Shown here piece after piece: positions 11,535-21,080 of a stretch of DNA of 44,331 bases. Every line of letters begins with the position of its first letter. Within the stretch, counting starts at the first letter, position 1. Source of the stretch: Candidatus Krumholzibacteriia bacterium (GTDB taxonomy: Bacteria > Krumholzibacteriota > Krumholzibacteriia > LZORAL124-64-63); NCBI GenBank assembly GCA_024762975.1, contig JANTGJ010000014.1:1-44331 (forward strand). The letters run 5' to 3'. The notes under the pieces were generated by a model. The model did not search any database and was not told the origin of the DNA. It saw only the letters and a list, made by a program, of their open reading frames with translations. Made by a program: the position numbers and the translations under genes.

Positions 11535-14413
11535 CGCAGGAGAACCACCTTGCGCAAGAGGCTCCCACCCGGCGCCTCCATGCGCATCAGGTAGGTCCCC
11601 GCGGCTACGCGTCGCTCGCGGGAATCGAGTCCATCCCAAAGAAGCAAATGTTGGCCGGCCGGCAAGTCCCATTCCCGCAATCGTCGTCCGCGCAGATCGT
11701 AGATCCTTACGAATCTGCGCTGTCCTTCCGGGACGCGCGCCTGAAATCGGACGTCTCCTCCGGGTGCGGGATTGGGCCACGGAATGCCCAGTTCTCCGAT
11801 CACCGGGGGGCCGCCATCCAAATAGACATCCAGTGGCCGGCTAGCCAGATCCCCGAGTGCGGATTGGGCGACCACCCGCAACCGGTGCCGCCGGTCCGGG
11901 TCGGTTCCCAGTCGCGAAAGGATCTCGGCCGCCGGCAAGAAGTAACTCGAGTCCGAAGCCGCGGTCGCGACACCGTCCAGAATCGGATCCCAGGAGATCC
12001 CCTCGGGCATCAACACTTCGATGCGGTACTCGGCTCCGTTCCCCCCCAGCGGATCCCGCCACCGCAGACCGTCCCGCTGGCGTTGCGGATCCCGGCCCCA
12101 GGAAACCTCGAAAGCGGAATCCGGTACAGGATCCGTCCAGGCTGCGAGTTTCCCTACAAACCAACCCCGGCGGTAGGCTGCAGCATCAGTGGCAAAGACC
12201 AGCTGCAACTTCCAGGGGCCGCCTTCGGCCGGCAGCGGGAGCAAATCGTTCTGCCAGATCACCGCGGACTCCGAAGTGACCGGGCCGGATCCGACCCAGA
12301 CTTCCTGGCCATACAGGGCACTGGCGGCCTGGCCGGCAACGGTCGCTTCCCAGCCATCGACGGGAACGATTCCGACGCGTTCCCCGTTGGAATCGATCCA
12401 CCAGGCGCGTCCGCCATCGAGTGCCGTGGTACCGGCCAGGACCTCTCCTTCGATGGCGTGTACGATGTGAACCCCCGTGGCTCCCGGCGGCAAGGAGCCG
12501 GAAGTGAGTACGGCCTCGGCGCGGTTGTTGTAGCGGACATCCGGCCAATCAGCGCCATCGGCGAAGATCGTATCGACACAGGCCAGTACCGGCGAACCAT
12601 CGGCAGCCAGGCCCTGCGATCCATCCCAACGAAACCAGCCTGTCTTGCGATTCAATCCCGGACGGGTTTCCACCCAATCACCGGGCCATCGCTGCCCGAA
12701 GTCGAGTGCGAAACCTCCCGCGGTCCAGACCCAATCCAGCGTTTCGCGGTGGCTGTTCCATTGCGTCGAGAACACCGTCAACCCGAATTTCGTCGCGGCG
12801 CCCTCCGGCAGATCGCCCGCCGCCATCCAGGACACGGGCTCTACCGGCTCCCAGATTCCCGGCGACGTTTCGTTCAGCTCGACCAGGATACTGCTGCTGC
12901 CCCCAGGGAACGTGCCATAGGAACCACCGTCCAGGACCTCGAGTCGGGCGGTGACGTCGCTCAGTGGTTTGCCCCGTTCGATGATTTGCAAATCCAGTAC
13001 ATCATCCACCCAGGCCCACTGGTGCTCGACGGCAAAATCCAGGATCGCGGACGAAGTGAATCGAATTCCTCCCGGGACCGGAGTGATGTTCGCGATCAGG
13101 ACACCGCTCGCTCCGGTGTAGCCGCTGCTCGACGGTACCGTTTGCGGTCCGAATTCGACATTCTCGCCGCCGAATAGATCGTCCTGGGTCCCCACATCAT
13201 CTCCGGCACCCAGGGAATTGTCGCCGTCGGCCTCGATCAGTTGCACCCGCAAGTGGGCGTGGTCGAATCCGTCCGGGATCAGCGCCCCCTCGGGCAGGCT
13301 CTCATCGACGTGGTAGATCAGCAGGCGATCCTGGGGAACTCCGGCATCGTAGGGTGCGGCACCGGCACCGCGGGTTTCCAGAAGATAGTATTCCGTATCG
13401 ATTTCCCCACCGGTCCAGATCACCGCGGCTTCGCCCGACTCCAGTGCCGGCACCAGGAGTTGCTGTGAACTCTCACGCCAATCCAGCACGCGCGGAACCA
13501 GCCACCCGAGTTGAAGAAGCGAGTAGGCATCCGGCAGTGCGGGGTTGGCTCCGTTCCCCGTTCCCCAGGCACCGGCCGACATCAAGCTGAAACGGCCCAG
13601 GCCGCCGCGCGAGAGGATCTCGCTGGCGCCATCCACCGCCAGTCGGGGATCGTACCGGTCCTCCATGCCGAGCAGGTGCGCTGTCTCGTGTGCCCAAATC
13701 CCCAGCCCCGAGAAAGCGCTGGCGGTCGCGAAGAAGAAAGCACCGGCACCTCCGGAATCGACGGGCTCGTCCAGGAAGTACTGCAACGCGGATATCCAAC
13801 CGTTTTGCAGGTCATTCTCGCGGCCGATTCCTGCGTGAAGCAGAAGGACTCCGTCGACCAGCCCGTCATCATCTCCGCTGGCAGGCCGGCCGTCCGGACC
13901 ATCGAGATCCCATTGCCGAAAGTCGTACCCGAGATCCCGGACCGCTGTGATCGCCTCGCGGGCCAGCTGGCGCGAGCGCAGGGCGTGGGTGTAGCCGACA
14001 TCCGAATAGTTCCTCAATTCGCCGCTCATGCGCACCACCGGCGCGACGGCGATCGTCAGATCCAGCCGGTCTCCGGAGGCGACCTGAAAATAGTCGCGCA
14101 GAGTGCTCGTGCCTGAACCGTCCAGCCGCGGGGAAAGGTCTGCCTGAGGTGTCCAGTCGCCAGGGAAGCGGATGTCGGAGAATTCCACCGGGATCACCAG
14201 TAGACCGAAAGGCTGGGCTTGATCCGACTTCAGTTGCGCAGCCTGACGCAGGGCACTACGGCGTTCAGCCCGTAATTGGTGCAGGCGATCCGCATCCGGA
14301 ATCCCAACAGCACCGGCCTCTGCCGAGGCCGCAAAAGCCAGTAGCAACACCAACAGCGCCGGTCCTGCGAAACGGCGCATTCCAATTCTGGTTGTCTGCT
14401 GAATCGAATTCAT
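11531..14413 (-). CDS. Secreted M6-family (immune-inhibitor-A-like) metalloprotease with C-terminal FlgD-Ig/sorting-like domain
   Basis: A 960-residue exported zinc protease. A signal peptide spans about residues 1-34 (MRRFAGPALLVLLLAFAASAEA). The metal site is HETAHLLGMED, with His242, Glu243, His246 and likely third ligand Asp252, as in M6 'HExxHxxGxxD' enzymes. Several beta-rich regions follow. The last ~90 residues (PNPAPGG ... VRIYDLRGRRLREW ... LLWDGLDSRERRVAAGTYLMR) form a FlgD-Ig/T9SS-type-A-like module common on secreted proteins of FCB lineages. The start chosen is ATG 14413, with a weak ribosome site; ATG 14380 is an alternative. The stop overlaps the Slt start, so the two are probably cotranslated. 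Substrate unknown. Confidence 0.85.
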   Translation of the reverse strand: MNSIQQTTRIGMRRFAGPALLVLLLAFAASAEAGAVGIPDADRLHQLRAERRSALRQAAQLKSDQAQPFGLLVIPVEFSDIRFPGDWTPQADLSPRLDGSGTSTLRDYFQVASGDRLDLTIAVAPVVRMSGELRNYSDVGYTHALRSRQLAREAITAVRDLGYDFRQWDLDGPDGRPASGDDDGLVDGVLLLHAGIGRENDLQNGWISALQYFLDEPVDSGGAGAFFFATASAFSGLGIWAHETAHLLGMEDRYDPRLAVDGASEILSRGGLGRFSLMSAGAWGTGNGANPALPDAYSLLQLGWLVPRVLDWRESSQQLLVPALESGEAAVIWTGGEIDTEYYLLETRGAGAAPYDAGVPQDRLLIYHVDESLPEGALIPDGFDHAHLRVQLIEADGDNSLGAGDDVGTQDDLFGGENVEFGPQTVPSSSGYTGASGVLIANITPVPGGIRFTSSAILDFAVEHQWAWVDDVLDLQIIERGKPLSDVTARLEVLDGGSYGTFPGGSSSILVELNETSPGIWEPVEPVSWMAAGDLPEGAATKFGLTVFSTQWNSHRETLDWVWTAGGFALDFGQRWPGDWVETRPGLNRKTGWFRWDGSQGLAADGSPVLACVDTIFADGADWPDVRYNNRAEAVLTSGSLPPGATGVHIVHAIEGEVLAGTTALDGGRAWWIDSNGERVGIVPVDGWEATVAGQAASALYGQEVWVGSGPVTSESAVIWQNDLLPLPAEGGPWKLQLVFATDAAAYRRGWFVGKLAAWTDPVPDSAFEVSWGRDPQRQRDGLRWRDPLGGNGAEYRIEVLMPEGISWDPILDGVATAASDSSYFLPAAEILSRLGTDPDRRHRLRVVAQSALGDLASRPLDVYLDGGPPVIGELGIPWPNPAPGGDVRFQARVPEGQRRFVRIYDLRGRRLREWDLPAGQHLLLWDGLDSRERRVAAGTYLMRMEAPGGSLLRKVVLLR

Positions 14414-14432
14414 CCTCTGCCCGGAACCGTTC

Positions 14433-14455
14433 GGGCCGGGAGGAGTTCCCGGCCC
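14433..14455 (-). other. Perfect stem-loop in the purH-protease gap
   Basis: A 9-bp perfect stem (GGGCCGGGA / TCCCGGCCC) with a 5-base loop, 19 bases upstream of the protease ATG and just past the purH stop. No T-run follows on either strand, although a TTTTTT lies on the other side nearer purH. It could be a purH terminator or mRNA-processing structure, or it could gate protease translation. Confidence 0.45.
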
Positions 14456-14483
14456 GTCCGAATCCTGAAGATACAAAAAAGCA

Positions 14484-16001
14484 TCAATGATTGAAATGGC
14501 GACGTCCCGTCAGGATGAGCGTCACACCCAGTTCAGTGGCACGCGCGGCAACTTCCTGATCTCGAATCGACCCGCCCGGTGCGATCACCGCCCGCACGCC
14601 GGCGGCCGCCAATTTTTCGATCCCATCGGGAAACGGGAAAAACCCGTCCGACCCGGCGACGCTTCCGCGCAATTCGATCTGCTGGTTGCCGGCCTTCATT
14701 ACGGCGAGTTCGACGGAATCGACGCGGCTCATCTGGCCGAAGCCCAAACCGAGCGTGGCTTCTCCATCGCCGATCACGATGCCGTTGCTTTTGCCGTGTT
14801 TGACGACTTTCCACACCAGTTCCAGGGCACGGCGCGTATCGGGATCCGGTTCCTCCCCCGCCGCAACGTTCCAGTCCTCCAGTTCGGGAAATCCCTCGTC
14901 TTCGTCCTGTCGCAACGTCACCGCACCCCAACTGCGGGTACGCCCGCGAGTCTTCGCCAGGAATTGCGGCAAATCGGCCTCGAGGATCCGCAAATTCTTC
15001 TTCTTCTTCAGCACGGCGAGTGCATCTTCCGAAAAAGAGGGCGCCACGACAATCTCAAGGAACCTCTTGCGCAATGCTTCGGCGACGGTGAGATCGACTT
15101 CCGAGTTGAAGGCGAAGACGCCTCCGAAGGCCGAAACCGGATCGCAGCGGAGGGCCCGATCCAGGCCAACGGCCGCAGCACCGAGGCCGAAGCCGCAGGG
15201 ATTCGTGTGCTTGGATACTCCGCAGCAGGGTTCCTCGAAATCGCCGACCAGTTTCACCGCGGCGATCAGATCGACCAGATTATTGTACGAGAGTTCCTTG
15301 CCCCCGTGCTGAATCAGGCCGATGGCCGACAAAGCGCCGACGTCGGCTCCGGCTCCGGTCGGCGGCAAATGCAGGGTCGCATTCTGATGCGGGTTCTCAC
15401 CGTACCGGAGCGGGATCCCATTGTCCGCACCGAACCATGCGGCGATCGCCCGATCGTAGTCCTCGACCCGGGCGAAGGTCGCCGCGGCCATCGCCCGCCG
15501 AAAATCGAGAGAAGTCTCGCCGCTGCCGTTCTCCAGTTCCGCCAGGAAATCCCCGTATCGCGAGGGATCGGAAAGCACCGTGACCCGCCCGAAATTTTTC
15601 GCCGCGGCCCGCATCAGGGTCGGCCCGCCGATGTCGATTTTCTCGACGGTGGCAGCCTCGTCGGCACCGGCTGCGACCGCCTCTTCGAAACGGTAGAGAT
15701 TCACGACGACGATGTCGATCGGGCCAATCCCGAGTTCTGCGGTCTCCGCGAATGCTTCCCGGGTCGGACCCAGAATCCCCCCGTGAATGACCGGGTGCAG
15801 GGTCTTGACCCGACCCCCGAAAATTTCCGGGTATCCGGTCAGATCCGCTACCGCAGCCACCTCCAGGCCGGCTTCGCGCAAATGCGTTGCCGTTCCGCCC
15901 GAGGCGATCAGACGGAAGCCGTGACGGACCAGACCCTGCCCCAATTCGACCAGACCGGTCTTGTCCGTGACGCTCAACAGCGCCTGCCGCTGGCCGATCA
16001 C
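14484..16001 (-). CDS. purH: Bifunctional AICAR transformylase / IMP cyclohydrolase PurH
   Basis: Catalyses the last two steps of IMP synthesis in the cytoplasm. The 505-residue length is normal. The N-terminal MGS-like cyclohydrolase domain begins QRQALLSVTDKTGLVELGQGL and contains ASGGTATHLREAGL and GGRVKTLHP. The transformylase domain has the KHTNPCGFGLG segment and ends APGGSIRDQEV ... LTGRRHFNH, the usual PurH terminus. The start is the GTG at 16001: it overlaps the purC stop (GTGA) and has GGGAGA eight bases upstream. Longer in-frame starts lie inside purC. Confidence 0.97.
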   Translation of the reverse strand: MIGQRQALLSVTDKTGLVELGQGLVRHGFRLIASGGTATHLREAGLEVAAVADLTGYPEIFGGRVKTLHPVIHGGILGPTREAFAETAELGIGPIDIVVVNLYRFEEAVAAGADEAATVEKIDIGGPTLMRAAAKNFGRVTVLSDPSRYGDFLAELENGSGETSLDFRRAMAAATFARVEDYDRAIAAWFGADNGIPLRYGENPHQNATLHLPPTGAGADVGALSAIGLIQHGGKELSYNNLVDLIAAVKLVGDFEEPCCGVSKHTNPCGFGLGAAAVGLDRALRCDPVSAFGGVFAFNSEVDLTVAEALRKRFLEIVVAPSFSEDALAVLKKKKNLRILEADLPQFLAKTRGRTRSWGAVTLRQDEDEGFPELEDWNVAAGEEPDPDTRRALELVWKVVKHGKSNGIVIGDGEATLGLGFGQMSRVDSVELAVMKAGNQQIELRGSVAGSDGFFPFPDGIEKLAAAGVRAVIAPGGSIRDQEVAARATELGVTLILTGRRHFNH

Positions 16002-16903
16002 AGGTACTTCTCCCACTGCGCGGCCAGCTCGGGAAAGAGCATGTTCAGAACCTCGATATACCGTTCCGCCGTTTTTTCGAGAATCCGGCGGGGTAGCTCG
16101 GGCGGCGGCGGTTCGTGATTCCAATCCAGCGTCGACAGATGATTGCGCAAAATCTGTTTATCCCAGCTGGGAGGCTCCTGTCCTGGCCGGTGGTCAGCCG
16201 CGGGCCAGAATCGACTGCTGTCCGGTGTCAGCACCTCATCGATCAAAAGGGTCTTGCCGTCGATGACACCGAACTCAAATTTTGTGTCGGCGAGAATCAC
16301 TCCGTGCGCGAGCGCATGTTCTGCTCCCCGGCGGTAGAGTTCGAGCGAAAGATCGCGAACTTCCTCCGCGCGTTCGGCACCGATCAACTCGACCGTCTTT
16401 TCGAAGGGAATATTTTCGTCGTGTCCCTCATCCGCCTTGGTCGAGGGCGTATAGATCGGCTGAGGCAGCCGCGACGCCATTTGCAGGCCCTTGGGCAGTT
16501 CGAGCCCACAGATCGTGCGATTCTTCTGATAGGACTTCCAGCCACTGCCGGCCACATAGCCGCGAACGATGCATTCGAGCGGGAGTCGCTCGGCTTTCCT
16601 GACCAGTACCGACCGTCCGCCGAGGGCCTCGGCGTGATGGCAATACGGCTCGGGGAACTCGGTAGCATCCGCAGTGATGATGTGGTTGGGCACACGTTCG
16701 CTGAAGCGCTCGAACCACCCCAGACTCATCACGTTCAGAACCGACCCGCGGCCCGGGACCAGTTCGTCCATGATCACGTCGAAGGCCGAGATTCGATCGG
16801 TGGCCACGATCAGGTAGCGATCCCCCAGGTCGAACATGTCTCGGACCTTGCCCTCATAAGTCGGGGACAGGCCCAGATCGCGGGTCGTACGCAGGGCGTT
16901 CAT
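15998..16903 (-). CDS. purC: SAICAR synthetase PurC
   Basis: Phosphoribosylaminoimidazole-succinocarboxamide synthase, joining CAIR and aspartate with ATP during purine synthesis. It is 301 residues, the longer PurC type typical of yeast and many bacteria. Visible motifs are YEGKVRDMFDLGD near the start, ATDRISAFDVIM, IECIVRGYVAGSGW-like sequence (LECIVRGYVAGSGW), and LADTKFEFG with LIDEVLTPDSSRFW. The start is the ATG at 16903, preceded by GGAGGT. Overlap with purH implies a purC-purH operon. The 76-base gap to comEC shows nothing notable. Confidence 0.97.
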   Translation of the reverse strand: MNALRTTRDLGLSPTYEGKVRDMFDLGDRYLIVATDRISAFDVIMDELVPGRGSVLNVMSLGWFERFSERVPNHIITADATEFPEPYCHHAEALGGRSVLVRKAERLPLECIVRGYVAGSGWKSYQKNRTICGLELPKGLQMASRLPQPIYTPSTKADEGHDENIPFEKTVELIGAERAEEVRDLSLELYRRGAEHALAHGVILADTKFEFGVIDGKTLLIDEVLTPDSSRFWPAADHRPGQEPPSWDKQILRNHLSTLDWNHEPPPPELPRRILEKTAERYIEVLNMLFPELAAQWEKYL

Positions 16904-16979
16904 GGGTACCTCCGGATCCACCGCTCGACAACCACGACGGCGGACGTTGGGGGGCGACATTGGCGGGTGTGGCGGCATA

Positions 16980-19535
16980 CTAGAACCGGCTCGCAGCAGT
17001 GTCAAGGCGCCCCCGGGAGGATGCTCCTCGATAGCGATAGACGCGGCGGTCCCCGATGCCGTTCCAGTCGATTCGAATCGTGCCATCGAGGTCGGTGCGC
17101 AGCAGGTTCAACTGCTTTCCCCGTGCGACATAGCGACCGTGACTCGGGTGCCCGTAGCGATTTCCGACGCCGCAGCTGATCGCCACGACTTCCGGAGCCA
17201 TGGCATCCAGCAACTCCGGGGAACCGGAAGTGTTGCTACCGTGATGGCCGGCCTTCCAGACCTCGATATCGCGTGGCAAGGTGGCATCCCTTTCCCAGAG
17301 GGCTTCCCCGTCCAGCTCCAGATCCCCACTGAACACGGCCACCGTATGGTCCGCGTTTCGCAGGGCCACGACCAGCGAGCGATCGTTCTCGCTCCAGTCA
17401 TCACGGGGCAGCTCCCCCGGGGGAAACAGGATCTCCAGAGTCCATTCCCGCCAGCGGTGGATCACCCGCCCGGCGAGGGGATGCTCGACCGCGGTGCCCG
17501 CAGCTGCCTCGGGAACCGCTCGCAGGGAATGGCCGCCGCAAAGATATTCCCCGACCTCGACGGCCCGGGCCAGTGATGACGTACCGCCGGTATGATCCAG
17601 GTGGCCGTGGGTGAGAACGACGGCGTCGATTCGACGAATCCGGTGCCGGGCCAGGAAAGGCAAAAGGTTTCGGGACAAAGGCCCCTCGGCATCCGTGGAC
17701 CTACCATAACGACCGGCGGTGTCGATCATCACGGTGTGATCATCGCCGAAACACACGAGGGAACAATCGCCCTGCCCCACGTCGAAGATCCAGACCCGCA
17801 CCTCGGGCCCCGCTCCCCATTGCACGGGCGAAACGAAAAGGAATCCGAAGCCGAGGATGGCCCCGACCAGTAGACGTCGCCGAACTGCCGTAGCGCACCA
17901 CCGTAGCGTCCGTCCGCTCACCACAAGCCACAGGGGGATCGTCAGCAGGACCAGGATGCTGATGCGGAGGGGCCCGGGGACTTCCAGTCCGATCAACACG
18001 CCGCCGCTCCACCCGGAAGCCCCTTGTACGCCTCCGGCCAGCCCGCGAAACAACAGCCAGGCGCAGCCGGCAATCGCTTCCCCGGCTCCGTGCCAGATGC
18101 CGTCGGTGAGCAGGGCCAGGACCACCATCCACAAACCCACGCCGAAGACCGGAACGGCGATCAGATTCGCTCCGGGCGAAAGGCTGCTGATCACTCCGAA
18201 CGAGGAAGCCACCCACGGCAGCGTGAACCACTGTGCTGACAGACTGACCAGCAGCCCGGTCCCGATCCACCGCCCGGCGCCGGTCCCGATCAGTCCAGAG
18301 CGTTCGGCAGGTCCGCTGATGGCCAGGATTCCGCCCGCCGCGCAGTAGCTCAGACGCAATCCGGTGTCCAGATTCTGAACCGGATCGGCGATCGATCCGA
18401 TCCAGAACAGGAGCCCGACCAGACGTAGTGTGTCGCTTCGTCGGCCGGCAAAGGCGGCTGCTGCGCCCAGCAGGCCCAGTCCGGCGGCCCGCACCACGGA
18501 ACCGGGCATCCCCGTCAAAACCACATACACCGGTAAAAGCAATATCAGTGGAAGGACCCGCTGTCCGGGCGATGCCCCGAACCACGCGCCCGGCAGCATC
18601 ACGATCGCCAGCAGGATGCCCACGTGGAGCCCGCTGACGGAGAACAGGTGGGCCAGTCCGAGGCGGGCGAACGGTTGTCCCGCAGACCGGCTCTGGCCGG
18701 TGCGACGACCGAGCAGGACCGCCGCAACCAGCGCTGCTTCGCGCGGTGGAAAGAGCCGGTCGATGCGCGCCAGGAGAGAAGTGCGCATCGGCTCCAGGAA
18801 GTGACTCCCCAACCGGGCCACCGGATCCACGGGCCCGGGCCTCAGCGAATCGGAACTGGCAGACCAGAGAATTCCTCGACCGGCCAGGAACGCCCGGTAG
18901 TCGAAGCCGGCGGGAATCGCTGCGGTCGGCGGTACCGTCAGATGCAGGGGCCCGCTCAGGATCGCGCCAGGAGTCGGCGGAGAGCCGAGTCCACGGAGCA
19001 TCAGCCCATCGCCGACCCGAGGGCCCGAAGGTGTACCCGGAACCGGATACCAGGCCACCACCCGGGCCGGCGCCCGCCAGCGATCCAATCGCGCGGCGAC
19101 CGGCCAGCCGGTCAGGCGCACGACGGCGGCTCCGGCGTGCACTACCGGCTCGGCGACCTCCCACCGGGCGGAAGCCTGCGCACATTCCCGAGACCATCGC
19201 TGGGTCGTTACCGAGTGCCCGGCGAACACCGACAGCACCCCCACCAGCCCCCAACCGCCCACCCGCAGAAAGCGGTGCGGCAGCTTCAGGAGAATCGGCA
19301 CGCAGGCGGCTGTGCGCACCAACCAGGGATAGGATCCGGCCGGCATCGCCGGGATACACCAATCCGTGCCGGCGATCCACCCGCCCCACGCGGAACCCGC
19401 CAGATGCAACAGGGCCCAGGTGACGGGCCAGTGGGCGTTCAGGGCGGATTCGAAGCCGGAAAGAAAATCGGTCAGGCGTTGTCGGCCGAAGGCAGCAGTT
19501 GTGTATGGTCCCCGCCGCTGTTCCAGAGGTGGCAC
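16980..19535 (-). CDS. comEC: ComEC/Rec2-family DNA-uptake channel
   Basis: An 851-residue inner-membrane protein predicted to carry single-stranded DNA into the cytoplasm during natural transformation. An N-terminal DUF4131-like/OB region is followed by the Competence domain (HLFSVSGLHVGILLAI, many membrane helices at about residues 290-560). A C-terminal metallo-beta-lactamase-like domain starts VWIFDVGQGDCSLV and retains LTHGHLDHTGG and GHHGSNTSG. The start is uncertain. GTG 19535 overlaps the upstream cyclase gene by 64 bases; a CTG at 19475 would give a CTGA stop/start overlap. The Competence and MBL domains are intact, so no decay is seen. No other com gene is in the window. Confidence 0.9.
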   Translation of the reverse strand: MPPLEQRRGPYTTAAFGRQRLTDFLSGFESALNAHWPVTWALLHLAGSAWGGWIAGTDWCIPAMPAGSYPWLVRTAACVPILLKLPHRFLRVGGWGLVGVLSVFAGHSVTTQRWSRECAQASARWEVAEPVVHAGAAVVRLTGWPVAARLDRWRAPARVVAWYPVPGTPSGPRVGDGLMLRGLGSPPTPGAILSGPLHLTVPPTAAIPAGFDYRAFLAGRGILWSASSDSLRPGPVDPVARLGSHFLEPMRTSLLARIDRLFPPREAALVAAVLLGRRTGQSRSAGQPFARLGLAHLFSVSGLHVGILLAIVMLPGAWFGASPGQRVLPLILLLPVYVVLTGMPGSVVRAAGLGLLGAAAAFAGRRSDTLRLVGLLFWIGSIADPVQNLDTGLRLSYCAAGGILAISGPAERSGLIGTGAGRWIGTGLLVSLSAQWFTLPWVASSFGVISSLSPGANLIAVPVFGVGLWMVVLALLTDGIWHGAGEAIAGCAWLLFRGLAGGVQGASGWSGGVLIGLEVPGPLRISILVLLTIPLWLVVSGRTLRWCATAVRRRLLVGAILGFGFLFVSPVQWGAGPEVRVWIFDVGQGDCSLVCFGDDHTVMIDTAGRYGRSTDAEGPLSRNLLPFLARHRIRRIDAVVLTHGHLDHTGGTSSLARAVEVGEYLCGGHSLRAVPEAAAGTAVEHPLAGRVIHRWREWTLEILFPPGELPRDDWSENDRSLVVALRNADHTVAVFSGDLELDGEALWERDATLPRDIEVWKAGHHGSNTSGSPELLDAMAPEVVAISCGVGNRYGHPSHGRYVARGKQLNLLRTDLDGTIRIDWNGIGDRRVYRYRGASSRGRLDTAASRF

Positions 19536-20893
19536 TGGTTCCGACCCTTGTCCTTCGAGAGGAAGAGCATCGCGTCCGCCTTGCGGTACAATTCGAATGC
19601 GTCAGCTCCACCGTCGGGGAAGGTGGCGGCGCCGTACGAGAAGGTCAGTTCGATCCGCAAGGTTTCGTCCAGGTAATCGATTTCCTCGAGCGGATCCTCA
19701 CCCAACAGTCGCTGGATCACATCCTGCCCGGCGGCGACCGAAGTATGGGGCAAAACCAGCCCGAATTCTTCTCCACCGATGCGGCAGATGCTGTCGATTC
19801 GACGAAGCTGGCGTTGCAGGCGTCGTGCCACCCGCTGGAGTACCAGGTCTCCGACCTGGTGGCCAAACCGATCGTTGACGGCCTTGAAGCGATCCAGATC
19901 GGCGATCACCAGCGTCAGGGGTGAGTTCGAACGTTTGGCGCGCTCCAGTTCGAGCGTGAATTGGTCATCGAAATAGGCACGGTTGAAAACCCCGGTCAGG
20001 CGATCCCGGTGAATCCGCTGGTTCACTTCGCTCTGCCGCTGCCAACGCCGGGCGACGAAAGCGGTCAGGCGCCGGGACAGCTTCAGCATCGCTTCCTTGT
20101 CCCAGACCTCGCGGGCGACCAGGAAGAACAGACCGATTTCCTGGCCGTCTCCGCCGGAGGCACTGTTCAACAGCGGCACGGCCACGGATCCGTTGACACT
20201 TTGCCCTTGCCACGGCCCTTTTTCCTGGCGCAGTTGCTTCTCTCGCTGCAGCAGGATTTGGGGCAATTCGCGCGAATCGGGAATCCAAAATGATTGCCCC
20301 GGGCGACGTCGGCTGAGCCACGCATGGGACGCGTCTTCCGGCTCCAGATGAAAAACGTGTAGGTCGTCCTCGGGTACAAGATCCGCATCATCGACCATTA
20401 CGAACAGATGAAACTGGGGAGTCAGACGGGAGAGCAGGCGCAGGATGCCGGATAGCACGACGCCGCTTTGACCCGAGTTCGGATTGCCCAGATCCAGATC
20501 CTGGGCTTGCTCCATGACGCCCAGCAGGTCCGAGAAATCCTCCATCCGCCGGGCCCTCGCAACCTCGCCGGAAGCGGGCCCATCTGTCGGTACCCCGAGC
20601 AGTTCGGAATCTGCCCCGGCCTCGGACTGGATCGACTCCAGATCCAGCAGGCGAGACGTGCCCTTCAGTAGATAGAAGGGCCCCGGGGTGCTCTCGCTCC
20701 CTTCGACGGCGACCCGCAACAGGTCGCCGCGACGCATCAATTCCGCCACCACGACCCGAGCCGTCTGCGCCATCCGGTCCTGGTCGCCGGATGCGACGGC
20801 TCGTCGGACCGCTTGTCGCAGATGCGGACCAATCCGCTCGAGCGGCAGGCCGCCGGTCAGCAGTTTGCGCAGTGCTGGATTGAAATTCGTCAC
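19472..20893 (-). CDS. GGDEF-domain diguanylate cyclase with GAF-like sensor region
   Basis: A 473-residue protein predicted to make cyclic-di-GMP from two GTP. The GGDEF domain (about residues 290-455) has DRLTGVFNRAYFD, DLDRFKAVNDRFGHQVGD, the active-site GGEEF at 373-377, and an RxxD inhibitory site (RRID, 364-367) five residues before it, so product inhibition is likely. The preceding ~170 residues look GAF-like (VAVPLLNSASGGDGQEIGLF) and the first ~100 are unassigned helices. No membrane segment is seen. GTG 20893 is preferred; an in-frame TTG at 21100 would collide with the divergent mltD-like start and read through palindromic control DNA. Confidence 0.85.
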   Translation of the reverse strand: MTNFNPALRKLLTGGLPLERIGPHLRQAVRRAVASGDQDRMAQTARVVVAELMRRGDLLRVAVEGSESTPGPFYLLKGTSRLLDLESIQSEAGADSELLGVPTDGPASGEVARARRMEDFSDLLGVMEQAQDLDLGNPNSGQSGVVLSGILRLLSRLTPQFHLFVMVDDADLVPEDDLHVFHLEPEDASHAWLSRRRPGQSFWIPDSRELPQILLQREKQLRQEKGPWQGQSVNGSVAVPLLNSASGGDGQEIGLFFLVAREVWDKEAMLKLSRRLTAFVARRWQRQSEVNQRIHRDRLTGVFNRAYFDDQFTLELERAKRSNSPLTLVIADLDRFKAVNDRFGHQVGDLVLQRVARRLQRQLRRIDSICRIGGEEFGLVLPHTSVAAGQDVIQRLLGEDPLEEIDYLDETLRIELTFSYGAATFPDGGADAFELYRKADAMLFLSKDKGRNQCHLWNSGGDHTQLLPSADNA

Positions 20894-20999
20894 ACTCAGC
20901 CGTTCTGATGCTTGTGCACCGGATTTGGGAGCCTCGACTCCACGGGACGCCGCTTTCGCATGGCCCTCCGGTCCGGGATTTGCTATTTTTCGCTCCGAA

Positions 21000-21033
21000 A
21001 CGGAATTTCCGTCAGGAATCCGGGTTTGAACCC
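21000..21033. promoter_or_regulatory. Paired palindromes in the divergent cyclase/transglycosylase control region
   Basis: The 187-base gap 20894-21080 separates divergent genes. It contains a perfect 13-base palindrome ACGGAATTTCCGT (21000-21012) and a perfect 12-base palindrome GGGTTTGAACCC (21022-21033), nine bases apart. These resemble operators. A weak sigma-54-like element (CGGTCC-N5-TTGC, 20969-20983) lies just upstream in the plus direction. No convincing sigma-70 promoter was found. Confidence 0.4.
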
Positions 21034-21080
21034 TTTCGCGAGAATCCTGGACGATCCACTTTTGCCAAGGATGGGCATTT

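Noticed and set aside
19816-19830. Minus-strand TGGCACG-N4-CTGC, resembling a sigma-54 promoter before comEC
   Set aside because: It lies inside the conserved GGDEF coding region, the -12 element is imperfect, and no enhancer or IHF-like site accompanies it.
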